From positions 7,130,001-7,194,000 of the forward strand of contig NW_026946363.1 in the NCBI RefSeq assembly GCF_035222375.1: a stretch of DNA of 64,000 nucleotides, written 5' to 3'. The stretch's first letter is position 1, and every line of letters starts with the position of its first letter. The stretch is from Podospora pseudocomata (lineage: Eukaryota; Ascomycota; Sordariomycetes; Sordariales; Podosporaceae). Positions 11,364-24,112 of this stretch are shown here, piece after piece. The notes under the pieces were generated by a model that was given only the letters and a program-made list of their open reading frames with translations, did no database searches and was not told the DNA's origin. A program made the translations under genes and the position numbers.

Positions 11364-14300
11364 TCAATCGCTTGTAGCCTTCTCGCCCCTTTCCTTCCTG
11401 TTGACAACCGACTTCAAAACTTGCAAATGCTCCTCCGTCACTCTGATCGCCTCCCGGAGCTCTCTCTCAGCCATCCTCTCCTCCCGCAGCTTCTCCTCTA
11501 CCGTCCTTGGATCCACGGTCCTCTTTCTCGGGGCTGGCATACTACCACCGTTCAGCCGGTCCAGACCAGCTCTCTCCTCAATCCATTCCCACAGCTCACT
11601 TTCCTCTCTGCTCCACATTTCCTCGTAAGCCGCAATTCGCTGTGGGTAGTTTGCAAAACCGATGTCTCGGCCATAGGGTACTGGTCCTTGTCGAGTACCA
11701 AACCCGAACCAGCTAGCCACCAGCAGACCGACAAGCAACCCGTACACCACATTTCCGGTAAGAATAGGCCTGATGATATCAAACACGGGCCCGAGGAAAG
11801 GCCGCACAGGCTCAAGCAGACCCCAGCTCTCCTTTACTGACACCTTGGCAACACTCTCAACGTCGCTGGCTTGGTTAGAGGCCAGCGCGGACTTCGCCTT
11901 GCGTCCACGCTTCTTGCCACGTACCCCTGCGGCAATACCGAGAGTGCTAGACCGTGGCCGAGAAGAAATGGCTGCTCGCAGACTGGCAAAAAGATCTTTG
12001 CAGTACTGCGTCTGTCCTTCGTTTGCGCCCTTCTCAATGGGACCTACGCCGATGATGTTAGCAAATCAGCATTGACGACTGGCATCTGAGAAACAACATA
12101 CCCTTCAGCCAGCTCTTGCCAGACCACTCGATAGTGCAGTTGATCTGAACACGAGTGCCATTGTTCTCACCCCACGTAAGACAATACTTTGTCTTCACCA
12201 CAAATATGTTGCCACTTGGTACATCGGGGTTTTGCGTACTGCAAAGCACGTTGACAGACTTGTCGAGGTCGATGGATTCCAGCTGCTCCGTAACAATACA
12301 TTTCGTCTGCTTGGGTCCTATCGAGGCGTTAAGAGGTTTGATGTAGGTGAACGTCCGCGACTTGACCTCCCCAGTGAGACCTCGCTTGTCCTCCATCTGG
12401 AGATCCAGACATTTTTGGTCCACGGTCAGGAATTTGCCCATCCATGCGGCCGAGCCAGGTCCAAAGAGCAAGTTATAGACTTTGCCCAACGGCGCCGGAA
12501 TAGTTTCGTCTCCCAGAATCTTCTCATAATGTGTCCCTTCATCCCCACACTCTGTCGGGGCGTGACTGATAGGACCTGGGAAATCACCACCACTTGTGGG
12601 AGCATTGTCGTCGGCCTTCTCCGAGAGCACTGGACCAGATACCTTGCGAGTGGCTGTCTTATCAGGGCCCTCTGAGGTTGCGTCCGCAGGCAAGCTTGCT
12701 TCTTGGCTATCCTCCTCTTCCTCATCCTCATCATACACATCGTCATCATCGTCATCCCCATCGGCACTCTCGTCATCGGATCCGGATATGCTCTGGCTCC
12801 CTGCCACAGAGACGTTCTCCACATCAACCTTTTCGGTACGGTCGCCGCCCGGTTCCTCCAGACGGACGCCATTGAGAGAGCTCTGGAGGTGAGGATGACC
12901 AAGCTTCCAGATTTTGATGATGAGATCGTATGTCGTGTCGCGGCTCGCAAAAGAGGCAAAGATATGCTTGGCATGTAGAGTAGAAATCTCCAGGCCGTTT
13001 TTGAACACCAGCGCCGTACTCCGCTTTTCAACTGAGACAATCTCGTCAAAGCTCATCACCAGCGTCGTCACCCAGCCCAAGATATTGCTGCTAAAGCAGA
13101 GGTGTCCCTCTGAGATGTATAACCGGCCATGAGCGAGGATTTCACGCTGCAGAGCACAGCTGTAGTCCTCAATCAGGTAATCGTCATCGGGCACGCTTTT
13201 GAAAAGGTTATGAAAGTCACGGTTGCGCTTCTTAGTAGCGACAGCAAATCCAGTAAGTTTCGGGGTGCTTCCCGCAGCATTCGGGTTAGCCACCGAAGAG
13301 TTGGCAGCTGAAATAGCAGCGCCTATGGCGCTCCCAGATGTGTTGTGTGTAGCTATGCTGCTGCCTCGCTTCCTGCGGTGACCAAGAGCACTGCGAATGC
13401 TTCCGCTCCGGTGAACCCCTGATCTACCCTCATATACACTCCCTGCTGGCGGCGTGCGATCTCCATTGGCAGAATACACCGATCTCGGCCGCGAAAGATG
13501 CGACTCGTCCACAATTTCCGTCACAGCGGGATGGGGGTCCGGGGCTGAATCTGATCGATTTCGTGGATCAGGATCCGCAAATTTTGAGGCCACAGGACTA
13601 GGAGCATTGCTCGGTGTCTCGGAAATACCGAGCTGGCTAAGACTGAGATCGCCCATGCCTAGCGTTTTAACGGCTGGCTCCTTGGATTCTGAAGACAAAT
13701 CAGGAATGGATGAGGATTCAACCTCGACGCCGTCCTGCTGCTGTTGTTGCTGTTGTGTGCTGTCGGTTTCCTGAGACGGTGTACCGGCCCTAGACTTCGT
13801 CCCGGGAGCTAGATTCGCCGTTGATATGGTGCTACTGAGCGAGTTGGCAGTATTTTGGACTGCTGAGAACATGGACGAAAAGAACGTGGCAGCTGGGTTC
13901 GGTGAAACTGGCCCAGCTTCCGGCGTTGGCGTGAGAGGGGCGGATGTTATCGTTGACAGCTTGCTTGGGCCTGCATTTGACCCCGCTCTTCTTCGTTGCG
14001 TTATCATATTCCCCACGGGAGACGCATTCGCCGGACGACGAGGGCTGCTGCTGGTCGCCACGATGACGGGCGGCTGAGGATCGGTTGGTGTGGGAGGGGT
14101 ATTCACGATCACTGGCGGAGTCGGCTCTCCATGTGGCGGAGTCTGTGGTGTTCGCGGCGGGGCTTTCAGGGGTTCCAACGTCGGACCGCGTGAAAGGGCA
14201 CGGTTTCGGCCGGTCGAGACTTTGGCTTCAGACTCTGGGTTGGCCGCTGGCGAAGACTCGGGCACAGTCTTCTCGTCACTGGAACTCTTTTCAGAACCCC

Positions 14301-15267
14301 TTTTCGAGCGGAATACGTCTCTGAGTCGGTTTCCAGATGTAGACCTTTTCGGTGGATCGGAATCGGGATGCAGGAGGTTATGGGTTCGGGACTTTCTCAG
14401 CGAAGGGGTAGACTCCAGACTGTCCGAGGAGTCTTGCGGCAAAGTCGAAGATCGGGTCGATAATCCGGAGATTTCAGAAGACAGGACGTCTGAGGTTTGC
14501 GACTCTGGCTTGTATTTCTCCTGCACGAGGGGCGAGGATGTAGTTAGGTGCCCGATCTGCGACGGGTGGACTGAGATGGCGGTGGGACGGGTGTCTGGCC
14601 TAGCGAGCGAATGTCACGGGTGTCAGTTGAGGTTATAGGTGAATAACACAAATGAAAACAAAACAATGCAAGAGGAGCGTGTATCCGGAAGAACCGGTAA
14701 TTATCAACTTGAGTTGGGAGAGGCTGATGACGACGGCCAACGACCAGCAGCAGAAACGCCGCCTGTGGGAGGCACAGGTTGGTTGACGACGAGAGCCAAG
14801 AGGTCAGGTAAGTGGTGAGCTGGATGTGGACCGGAGCTCCGCACACGTTAACAGGCGCCCGGGCCCGCTTCCCTAGCAGGTGCTAATACGAAGTAGCTTT
14901 CCGCAAAATTATAGGCGGGATCCTCACTGAAGAGCCGCCAAGAGGTCTCGACAAGGCTGGACAAATTGCATGACGAGGCCCTGTTGAAGGGGTAAAAAGG
15001 GGCGAAATCAAGGACAGAGAGAGACACTCACGATGCTGTGTCAGACTCGAACGAAATCAAATCGGTATTGTCCTCGCTGAGCTGGCTGTCGGTGCGGCGC
15101 AGAGAGCTGGTTTCGCCGACAGGAGCATTGGAGTTGTCTGGTTCTCTGTGTGGCGCGATATCATCGTTGCTGGTGCTGCTGTAAATGGACGAGGCCTTGT
15201 TTCGCCGCCGTTTCGCCGCAATGGCCTTTGGCAATAGCTTTCCCAGTCCGTTTGAGGTGCCGTCCAT
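11364..15267 (-). CDS. GRAM/VASt-domain sterol-transfer protein (LAM/Ltc/GRAMD1 family)
   Basis: Three exons read on minus, 15032-15267, 12102-14599 and 11364-12043, join in phase (GTGAGT and GTATGT donors; CTAAC branch site in the second intron) to give 1137 aa. A long Ser/Thr/Pro-rich N-terminal half, including a polyglutamine run near residue 361, is followed by a GRAM domain at about residues 538-650 (begins DFHNLFKSVPDDDYL), an acidic linker, one VASt domain at about 770-940 (DETIPAPLGKVYNLLFG onward), and a hydrophobic membrane segment at about 1007-1025. That order defines the LAM/Ysp/Ltc family, ER-anchored proteins that move sterol at membrane contact sites. A single VASt domain is like Lam5/Lam6 or Ysp1 rather than the tandem-domain Lam2/Lam4. 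ATG 15267 was chosen because upstream in-frame codons contain no other ATG. The 432-nt first intron is unusually long here. Confidence 0.87.
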
Positions 15268-15936
15268 TTTTATCTGCCAGTGCAGCACCTCACGCAAGCT
15301 GGATCGCGGTCTATGGTTTTGGAGGAGGTGGACTTGCTGCGCGTTGCTAGTGCTATGCGTACTGTGGTGTAGAGAGGCGGGAATAGAGTTGTGAGAACTT
15401 GCTGTTTAGATACGAAGGGGCGGATAATGGTAGCTCTCCCGTTTGCCTATGATGACATCGTCATAAGCCGAGATGCCAAGAAGCAGCCACTTGGATCAAT
15501 CCAACGCGTTGAACGTCGAGAAGGCGGCTGAGGGTTGGCCTTGTTGAAAATGCTGCAATTTGCACTGGATGAAAAGTGTCTTTACTCGGAAGCTTATGAT
15601 GTTTCAAATCCGAGATTAATAATTAATCGACGAGGGAGTAACGGCCCCTCTTTGTGGAAGCTGTACGAAGGCTGTCCTGGGGTTGGTTCCATCCCAATGC
15701 GACAACTTGTGCTGCACGCTGCTGTCGTGTTGCACCGGGTCGCTGCGATAAGATAAGCATACGCGCCAATCCTCCAGCCCTACGTGCCTGTGGACGCCTT
15801 TCGCCGGCCGGCTCCTGATGTCCACTGAGCATATCATCCACCCCGCCAATCCGTCATCGTGAATATCTCCATCCGCCGCAGTGTCACCCACTTCCCACAC
15901 TTGCTCTTTTTCTGATATGCGCCGCGCGCCTCCCCC
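15268..15936. promoter_or_regulatory. Shared divergent promoter region
   Basis: This 669-bp gap separates the start codons of the LAM-type sterol-transfer gene (minus) and the Atg38-like gene (plus), so both promoters must lie within it. I did not identify a specific factor-binding site, and no gene is evident. Confidence 0.6.
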
Positions 15937-17664
15937 ATGATGGAGTCCGCCGCGCTCACAAAGGTATGCTTGTTCTCGATCTCATGAATAGGCAAACAGA
16001 CAGTTAGCTATTGACACTGATTACCCAAGGCACACGACCATGCCCGCGCTGCATCCATCGCTACACAAACATCCGACACCACTGTTGCCGTTACGGAACA
16101 TGCGCAGGCTGCTGGCGAGTTCGCTAAAGCGGCTAAGGGGACGACGAGCATCGAGGCTTTGCGCATGCTGAGCTTATTGGAGCAACACCATAAGCGGCTG
16201 TCCGAGTTGCTGAAGTTACCCCTAGGACTCCCCAGCCAGAATAGTATCGACAGCGATATTGCCGAGGCAGACGAGAAAGATTCTACAGATCACGACGATG
16301 CCAAAACTACAACATCTTCCAAGGCTTCAGCTGCTGCTCCTGGATCTGCCCATGCGACAAAGCCCATCCCCACGCTGTCTCATCAACGGTACCCTGGGCG
16401 AAATCTGTCATCCTCCATAGCAAACAACTTGGCATCCGCTCGAGGAATTCGATCAAAGTATCCCAGCCAGCCTCTGACACCCAGCGTTTCCAACGACCAG
16501 GCTCCTGGAAGTTTGGAAGTGCATCCCCGCAGGGAGGGCTCCACGAGAGGCTCCAAAACCCCGGATTCTCTGGACCACTCACGCAAGCCAGGCTGGGTTC
16601 CCCCTGTCATTGCAGAGGTTGCATCTCATGAGCCCAACAAGGTCGAACAGAATACCGGCAGTTCGACCCCTAGCGAGGAGGGCTTCTCCAGGTTTTATAG
16701 CACATTTGGCACTTTGATCAATCGTCTCTCCGCGCCCCTCGCCTTCGCCGGGCTGCCATTAATCTCGGAGGAGTCATCAGTCACCTCTGATCAGACCAGC
16801 CCCGTCCGCCCCTCAGAACCCACCCCTCCACGAAAGCGCCAATGGACCGCGCATCCCCCAACGACGACAACCGCTACCACCGAACCTGATCTCAAAAAGA
16901 TATACTCCCGCGCGGCCCTCCGATCCCTCCCTCGAGACCCGAGCGCTGCCGACTCTTTTTATTTTGTCCCTACGAGCGGGCATACCGTATCTTACGCTAG
17001 CATCCTTCATCATGAAACGAAAGAACGTCGTCGTCTTGCAGCCTCCATACACCGCGATCCCAACAGCCTAGAGGATGACGACGAAGACGACTTTGTTGAC
17101 GCACAAGAGATCCAGATACCTCCTCAACTTGCCTCTCGCAGACCACCGTCTCTACTATCATCACACTCGGGCAAATCTCGGGCAACAAACGAAAAAGACC
17201 ATCTTAAAAATGTTGTCGAGGAGCTCCAACTCGAGAACGCTTCGCTCAAGGACGCCCTGGATAGAGTGAGCAAACGTCTACACGCGTTCGAACTCAACAG
17301 CCAGAGTTCCCACCTGGCGTTGGCACAAAGCTTACGGTTGCAAAGACCCGGATCGCCAATGAGTGCTTCGAGCGGTGGTGGGTACGGACATTTGCCCCCA
17401 GGTGGAGGTTCAGGAGAGGAAGCGGCTCTGAAGAAGAGGAACGCGGAGTTGGAGGAGCAGCTGGCTGAGCTGACAAAGAGGATGGTGGCCAGGGAGAAAG
17501 ATTATGACAGGCTAGAGCAGACAGTAGAGAAATACAGAGATAGGTGGGAGAAATTGAAAGCTGGGGCCAAGGCGAGGAGGGAGGCGCAAAGTGGTCCTTC
17601 GACTGCTGGAGCTGGTACTGCCGGCGATAGAGGAGAGGGGGCGGTAAATGTGTCTAAAAGATGA
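15937..17664 (+). CDS. MIT/coiled-coil protein, Atg38/NRBF2-like
   Basis: Two exons, 15937-15963 and 16030-17664, join in phase 0 (GTATGC donor) to give 553 aa from tandem ATGs. The first 75 residues form an Ala-rich helical hairpin (AHDHARAASIATQ; IEALRMLSLLEQHHKRLSELL) that looks like an MIT domain. The middle is long and disordered, rich in Ser/Pro. Coiled coil is predicted by heptad-like Leu/Glu/Lys patterns at about residues 400-430 and 474-526. An N-terminal MIT plus C-terminal coiled coil is the plan of Atg38 (yeast) and NRBF2 (animals), which bridge subunits of autophagy PI3-kinase complex I. The assignment rests on architecture only; another MIT protein of endosomal traffic remains possible. 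Confidence 0.65.
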
Positions 17665-18706
17665 TGGAGCTTTTTGGGATGGTGGTTGAGGCAGCATGTT
17701 TGTGATGTCATTTTTCCTGGAGCGGATATAGCCAATATATGAACTTGCAATGATTCTTCTTGCATAGCGCTGATGTAAACGTTGATTACTGAACATAAAG
17801 ACGACAAAAATTACTTGGAGAAATAGCATTCTTCTTGAACCGTTCTGAAATTTTATGTTGTCTAATCGACAAAAACTTCAGCATCGTTTGTGCCAAGACC
17901 CTCCATTCCCCTGAATTCTTGGCAGGGGGTGGATGTTGGTTGCCATGGAGCAACGCAAGTCACTCCCGTTGTAGGCTCTTTTCATTTCTGTTTTCTTTTC
18001 TTCTTTCCCTTCCTGTCCTCTTCATCCCTTCCTGCTCACCAACCCTAACTCGCTTTCCTCCTCTTGAATAAACCCATGTCCCTAAAGCAACTGTTGCCCT
18101 TTCCCATCCTGCTTTTCCCAACCTCTCCCAAAGGCCAATCGACCTATGCAGCAACGAATACCACCATTCTCCTAGTCTTATAAATACTTGAAGAGAAACG
18201 ATAAGAATTGTAGGTTGTATGAAAACATGACAAAATCAAAAGACAGAAGAAGTGCGGGAAAACTTCAGGCTAAAAGGAGATACAGCAAAAGGGTAGCAAA
18301 AAAAGACGAAAAATAGGGATGTTGATACTATCTACATATAAATCCTCCACAACACAATTCAATTATCTTCGCTTTCCGTCGTTGTGGCCCTCATCCCATC
18401 TAGGTGTCGTAATGCAACTGTCTTTCCCACCGCTGTCTTTCGGTCTCTTCTCACTCCTTTGATGCCCTCCTCTTTTCCTTTTCGTTATCTTTTCGCCCCC
18501 CTTCAAAAACATCGCATGCATGTCAATATCCCTCCACCAGCTACCTGATATACCACCCGTCATAAATTCTCCACTCCTGCGCCCAAGAGACGAATTCGAA
18601 AATATATGCACAGACACATCCCAATCCGCAAAATGTTTCCCCCTTGTCCACCGCGAGAATCCCCCCTGACACTAATCCTATAAGTCCACCCATACCCGCA
18701 GCGTAT
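17665..18706. other. Convergent 3' flanks, no gene seen
   Basis: The 1.04 kb lies between two convergent genes (Atg38-like and Mtr10). It includes a pyrimidine-rich block near 17980-18120 and A/T-rich stretches typical of 3' untranslated regions. No coding or RNA gene was identified. Confidence 0.6.
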
Positions 18707-21700
18707 CTACCCAGAGAAGTGGAACTGGGTCGCCTCCAACTGTCCTAGACCATCCCGAGGCGCCACATACCGGCGGCGGTATGTGTTGGTAAAGTCCTGC
18801 ATCAGAATACGGATCTGTCTCCGGTCGGAATCTGATCCGCTGAGTTTCTCCTTAATCTTGCTGAGAAGGCGGTTGGCTTCCACGGGCGTGACGGTTCCCG
18901 CGGGAAGCATTCGGATGGTGCTCTCAACCCACGTAGCTGTCTCCTGAGGAAGGAGCTGGAACATGTGCAGCAAGACGCCGCTACCATCGGCGAAACAGTC
19001 GCTGGGGAAGGTGAACATCATGCCCGCCATGGTCTGTTTGATCAGCGCTCCGCCCTGCTCGAGCAGGAGTTGTTTGACAATCTGGCGAAGCTGGGCGCCG
19101 GCTGTTCCAAGGGCATCACTGGAAGTGGCTGGGTTTGGCCCACCGTATGTGAGGAGATCGCGGATGTAGTGAAGGGCTGCCGAAACGGGCTCCTGCTTCT
19201 CCAGGGATAAAGCCGAAATAGCAGCCTGAAAGATAGGGGTGAAGAGCGGAGAGGGAATAAGTTTGGTGGGATAATAAAGAAGGGCGTCGATGAGCAGGCG
19301 GTAAAAGTCCTCAATGACATCTGGGAGATCGATAGGCTTAATATCGCTCATAGTGCGGAGAACATTTGTCGCCTGCGCCTCGAAGAAGACATAGATGTCG
19401 TTAGTAATGCCATCTTCGACGTGTTCTCTGTCCTCTGAAAACTCCCTCAAGACTGCACTGGTGGCCCAGAGGAAGCACCCTTGCTTCGATGCGGCAAACC
19501 CTTCAGCCAACTTGTTGGCCAATGGTCCGAGAAGAGGGGTGATGGCGGTTCTGTAAGAAATCACCATGTTCCGCCAGCACCGGCACACACGCTCGCAGAT
19601 TGGGATGAACGTGATGAAGTTATCCAGGATGGTTGACAGAATCGGGAACACCTCTTGCCAGTACTTGACCGCAGGATTCTCCTGGTCACTGGGAATATAT
19701 GGCACCACGTATTGTGCAAAGTTAGTAAGGAGGTTGATGTGATCTGACAACCATGTTAGTGCTAATCCAGACAGGTGTTGCGCAAGGAGAACGTACCAGC
19801 AAGATCAACCTTGGATTTCTCGTCCGTTGCTTGGTTGGCCTTGACCATCAGCCGGTTGATCAAGGGGTCGCAGTACAGCTTGAGCAAGCGGTAAATTTCC
19901 TCTGGCTTTTGAACACCAAGGACGACAGCGACGCCCTCAGTAACCTCCTCCTTGCTAGGCATAGGAAGCTTGTCAAGGATGCCGTCGTAAAAAGCCTGCA
20001 GCTGGATCACCTGCGGGCTGAGCAGGGTCTTACAATCAGTGCAAAAGTACTTGAAAGACTGAGCCGCAGCGCGCAGAATCTCCTGCGAGTCAGCTTGAAA
20101 GGAAGAAACGATATACTGGAATTGAGACTCGAGAAACTCCGGATGGGCCGCAGTCCATTCGGTATAGCGGCCAAAAACCATGATGGCCGCGAATCGAAGC
20201 TTCTCGTTGCTCACGGGGATCTGCACCAAAAGCGGGAAGATTTGGGGAAGGACAGAACTGTCACCATTATCCACCATCCGTCCCATAGCACGCATGGCAA
20301 AAAGGGGTGCCTCCAACGATTGCCAGTGGGGAACGGAAGTGGGAGTGGCAAGGCCTCCAAACTTCTCCTGCCACAATTTGATGGCGTCGTAGACCTTGGT
20401 AAGGCATGCCGAGACCCCCATCACCTCGCAGGAATCTTTCAGCGTATCTCCCATATGATGGCGGAACTCTCTGAATTTCTCCTCTTGCTCACGATCGCCG
20501 TCGAAGAGGTCAACATTGTTGGGGTCGTCCGATGCTGGATACTCGAGCTGTTTCAACAGGATGTCGACCAGCTGGGCAAAGACGTCCACGAGCTGCACCC
20601 GAGCCTCCATGTAATGGTCCAAAGTCAGGTACTGCTTGAGTTCGTACCAAAAGTTGAAGGTATAGTGGAGCACGTCCTTCTCCTTGTCTCTGGCGCAACA
20701 TTCAAGAAGGCAGTCCACAATAGGGCGGAAGTGTTGAGGGTCGCGAGCAACCAGCAAGGCCCAAGACTCACCAGCCTCGGCGAAGACGCGGGTGATCGCC
20801 TTGAATCCCTCGGTATCGTCCTCGTCGACGAGAGCCTGAATGCGTGGCCTGAGCTCAAGAAGCCTCGGAAGGAGGAGGGCAATCGTATCGCGGTTGTCAT
20901 CCACCTCCTTCGTCTCTCGGCAAATCACAGTAAGGCAGTCAGCAGCAGCCAAAAGCGAGTTGTCGTTGGCCACTCCATGTAAAACCGCACTCATGAGAGG
21001 AGAGCTGACCACAACACCCACGGGCACCTCACGCAACCATGAGCTGATGCAGTCGAAAAGTTGAGGGTTGGTAGCCGCAGCAGCTGCCAAGTCGTCAGCG
21101 AGGAACCACAAGAGTCATCCAGGGGCCAAACCAGATGGGGAAACTTACGAGAAGACTGTGCATAGTTGATAAGCAGTTGCACCACCTGCTCAGCATTGTC
21201 CCCCAGCAGTTCCGATGTCCTCTGGGAGAGTTCTTCTTCCTGTCATGACCCAATTAGATACTGATCCCAGGCCGATCCACCAAAAACGGAATGTCGCGAG
21301 GTAAAGATAGAGGCAGAGGCGTGTCGCAAGATATCGGTCCACGTACAGAGAGGGTGATTTTCCGTCCTTCCGTGACTTCTTCTGGAAGGACACGGAGGAA
21401 ATCCAGGATGCAGGCGTGGCTTGTGACGTCGTTCCCAAGAGTTGATACAACGGTGGGCAAAACATCCTTCCATGTCTGCATCTGGATCGCCAAGATTGCG
21501 AGGCAGACACAAAGCTGAACCCGCACCGGCTTAGGGCCGGGCGCATATTTCTTGAGCAGCAATAGGATCTGGCTGCGCAGGGCTGGGAGGTCGCCCTCGG
21601 ACACCTGAGTTGCGAGGTCATATGTGATCTTGGAGTCCAGTCAGCTTCGGTTCACCACAGCCTGATGTTTCTTGCCAGGGGTCGTCTAGTGTGCATGTAT

Positions 21701-21996
21701 TCGTACCTTGCCCTTCAGGGTTGTTGCCGCGAAGAGCTGTGCTTCGGCCTCGGTCGAGCTCTGAAGTATCGAGATTGTTGTTGTCCAGGCGGCTTTCTAT
21801 GATGTTAGGGCCAGGTTAGCATGGTGCACTGATTCGGCATGCCCCTTGATATGAGCCTATCACTCACAGACTTCTGGAACTTGGCCAGATAATCGGCGGC
21901 CTGCTTTTTCTTGTCATTATCCCCGCTCCGCATGGTCAGCATGGCCTGCAGCACACTGCCGACGGCAAAAGCGTCCTCCACGCCATTTGAAGCCAT
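18707..21996 (-). CDS. mtr10: Importin-beta family nuclear import receptor Mtr10/transportin-3
   Basis: Six exons read on minus: 21868-21996, 21707-21796, 21347-21628, 21149-21239, 19797-21083 and 18707-19743. All five introns have GTGAGT, GTACGA, GTACGT or GTAAGT donors and keep frame, giving 971 aa, the usual size of Mtr10/Kap111. The protein is an uninterrupted series of HEAT-like helices from MASNGVEDAFAVGSVLQAM to a C-terminal helix ending in QFHFSG. Family members import SR-type and Npl3-like RNA-binding proteins into the nucleus, with cargo release by RanGTP and sometimes RNA. The gene is divergent from SmE, another RNA-metabolism gene, with 678 bp between start codons. Confidence 0.9.
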
Positions 21997-22674
21997 GACG
22001 AGAGCGTTGCGACGGTCGCTTGAGGGTGGTGGACGAGGAGGGTGGATGGTTCACTGTCCAGTTGGTGGGGTTGGATGAGGCAGCTGTTGTTGAAGCCACA
22101 AAAGACGTATGCGAAGATGGCCCCTCCCTCCTAATTATAGCGGCAGTAGATAGCTTTCCTGGCGTGGTGCGTCTGGCGGTTGCTGGTGAAAAGCTCGGTT
22201 CTTCGCGCGGAGAGGAAGGAGGCGCCGCTTGATTAGGCGGGGTTCGCGGGGGGGTGGAAGATGATCGCAAGGTTTGGTTCACGGGCAAAAGCTTGGTGTT
22301 GTTCGGAAGGTGGGATGGGTCTTTTGTTTTAGACTTTCTTTGGCGACGTCGGTCCCTCATGCAAGCAAAAGAGAAACGTCAGGCTGCCCGACAAACCGCC
22401 CCCACCATGAACGAAGCCAATTGCAGTGGAACGCCGTGGCTTTGCCTGTGGAAGAGAAAAGGAGGGGGAGTGGGCACGGACCGTCTGTTAGTGGTCCTCC
22501 GGGTCTTGGCCTTGGGCCTGGCAGCTCCGCCAAATGGATTTCTTTGGGCGAATTTCACGACACGCTTGAGCGCGACAAGTCTTAAAAACACCAGCTTACC
22601 GCAACCGCACCTCCCACCGCAATCGCATCCATCCACACAGCAGCTCCACGCCAACAACCCGTTCACACTACACA
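21997..22674. promoter_or_regulatory. Shared divergent promoter of mtr10 and SmE
   Basis: Start codons of mtr10 (21996, minus) and SmE (22675, plus) face away from each other across 678 bp. A CCAAT motif occurs at 22417-22421, and a C/A-rich leader precedes the SmE ATG (22595-22674). The open frames in the gap look fortuitous. Confidence 0.6.
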
Positions 22675-23146
22675 ATGACTGGAAGAGGAGGAGGTGGTGG
22701 TCGCCGGGTTCTGCTCCCACCAATCAACTTTCTTTTCAAACTCCTGCAGCAGAGAACACCAGTCCAAATCTGGCTCTACGAGCAGCTCTCGATCCGCATC
22801 ATTGGCATTATCCGTGTATGTGGCTCCTTCTTATCCTCTGTCTATCGCATCTATGCGCTAACCCTCTCTTTTTCGTTGCAGGGCTTCGACGAATTCATGA
22901 ACCTGGTTGTAAGTCTGGCGCATACCAATACAACATATCCAATCGCGACCTGACACTGTACCCCTTAGATCGACGATGCCGTGGAGGTCAAACAAATCTC
23001 CAAGACGAATGACACAGAAACAAGAAGAAATTTGGGGGTACGTTGAGATGTTCCTCCTGCAGCGGGCGATTCTTGTGCTGACTAGACTCCAGCAAATTCT
23101 CCTTAAGGGCGACAATGTGTCCCTCATCCAGAGCTATTCAGGGTGA
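22675..23146 (+). CDS. sme1: Small nuclear ribonucleoprotein SmE
   Basis: Four small exons, 22675-22815, 22882-22908, 22969-23037 and 23093-23146, encode 96 aa. Donors are GTATGT, GTAAGT and GTACGT, all introns being 55-66 nt in phase 0. The product matches SmE along its whole length: an N-terminal helix (INFLFKLLQQ), the Sm1 segment (VQIWLYEQLSIRIIGIIRGFDE), and the Sm2 signature ILLKGDNVSLI near the C-terminus. SmE is one of seven proteins in the ring assembled on U1, U2, U4 and U5 snRNAs. Exons 2 and 4 are so short (27 and 54 nt) that a single-frame search sees only the first third of the protein. Confidence 0.96.
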
Positions 23147-23323
23147 AGGGTTGAGTTTCATAGAGGGCGGGAATGACCGGGAGATGGGTATAATTTTGTT
23201 TCGATTGTCTACATATGTCAAGGTTGGCAAGAGAAAAAGACGTTACACGATTTGGGATACCAGAGGGAAAGCGGGACAGGCAGGCGCACGGCAACCGATT
23301 GGCGCAGGACTATCAGACTGTTT

Positions 23324-24112
23324 TTATTTTGCAGCTGGAGGGCTTTTGATCTCGCCATTCCCGAGAATGAGCCCGTCCAGAGGTTGATCAAAAGGACCAA
23401 CAGGTACTGCCCCCTCGGACGGAGACAGGAACTGTTCAGACAGGGCTAAGCCATATAGCAATACAGGAGACTCTTGTTGCCCTAGCTCAGCCGACTTTGC
23501 GCTGTGTCGGCTCAAGAAATAGTCATAAAACCCTTTGCCATGCCCAAGCCGCCTGATGGCGCCGTTGTTAGGATCGATGTCAAATGCAACCCCCGGCATG
23601 AGAATGAGGTCGAGCAGAGTGCTCTGCGAGTGCTGGGCGTCCGGGCCACCAAAGACTCTCTGTCTCTCGTGTACGGTGGCTGGGTTGATGCTTGGGATGC
23701 CCCATCTGTCTGGCGTCAGGCCTTCATAATCTGCCAAGTCTTTAAGACGCACCATATCCATGACCCGCACGGGAAGAGCTGGAGATGTGGCTGGGTTTTT
23801 ATGAAGGTAGGGCACGAAAACTTCCTTTCCGGAGGCTAAAGCGTGTCTGACGATGGCGTCTGTCTGAATTTCGCCGCCTGGCATGGACAGAAAGACACTG
23901 ACTCGTTTGGCCATGACAAACGGCGGAAAGGTTTTGAGTTTGTTGAACACGACCAAGCCTGAACAGCAATCAGTTTTTACAATACCGCGTGTGTGGCTTC
24001 AGTTACGGGTCGGCAACCTACTCTGTGAGAGAACAGACTCGGGAGTCATGGCCTGGAGCTTGTGCTTCATAGCCGTCCGAAGTTGTTGCTTGGCGGCGTT
24101 GAGGGACGCCAT
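23324..24112 (-). CDS. 5-formyltetrahydrofolate cyclo-ligase (MTHFS)
   Basis: Two exons on minus, 24022-24112 and 23324-23958, join in phase 1 (GTAGGT donor) to give 241 aa. The signature of the family, RLGHGKGFYDYFL, lies in the C-terminal half with the preceding MPGVAFD, and the N-terminal LNAAKQQLRTAM helix supplies the ATP-binding lysine/arginine region. The enzyme converts 5-formyl-THF to 5,10-methenyl-THF using ATP, returning stored folate to one-carbon metabolism (yeast Fau1). It converges on SmE, with 177 bp between the stop codons. Confidence 0.92.

Noticed and set aside
19753-20982. 409-codon plus-strand frame
   Set aside because: It is exactly antisense to the main exon of Mtr10 and mirrors its codon pattern.
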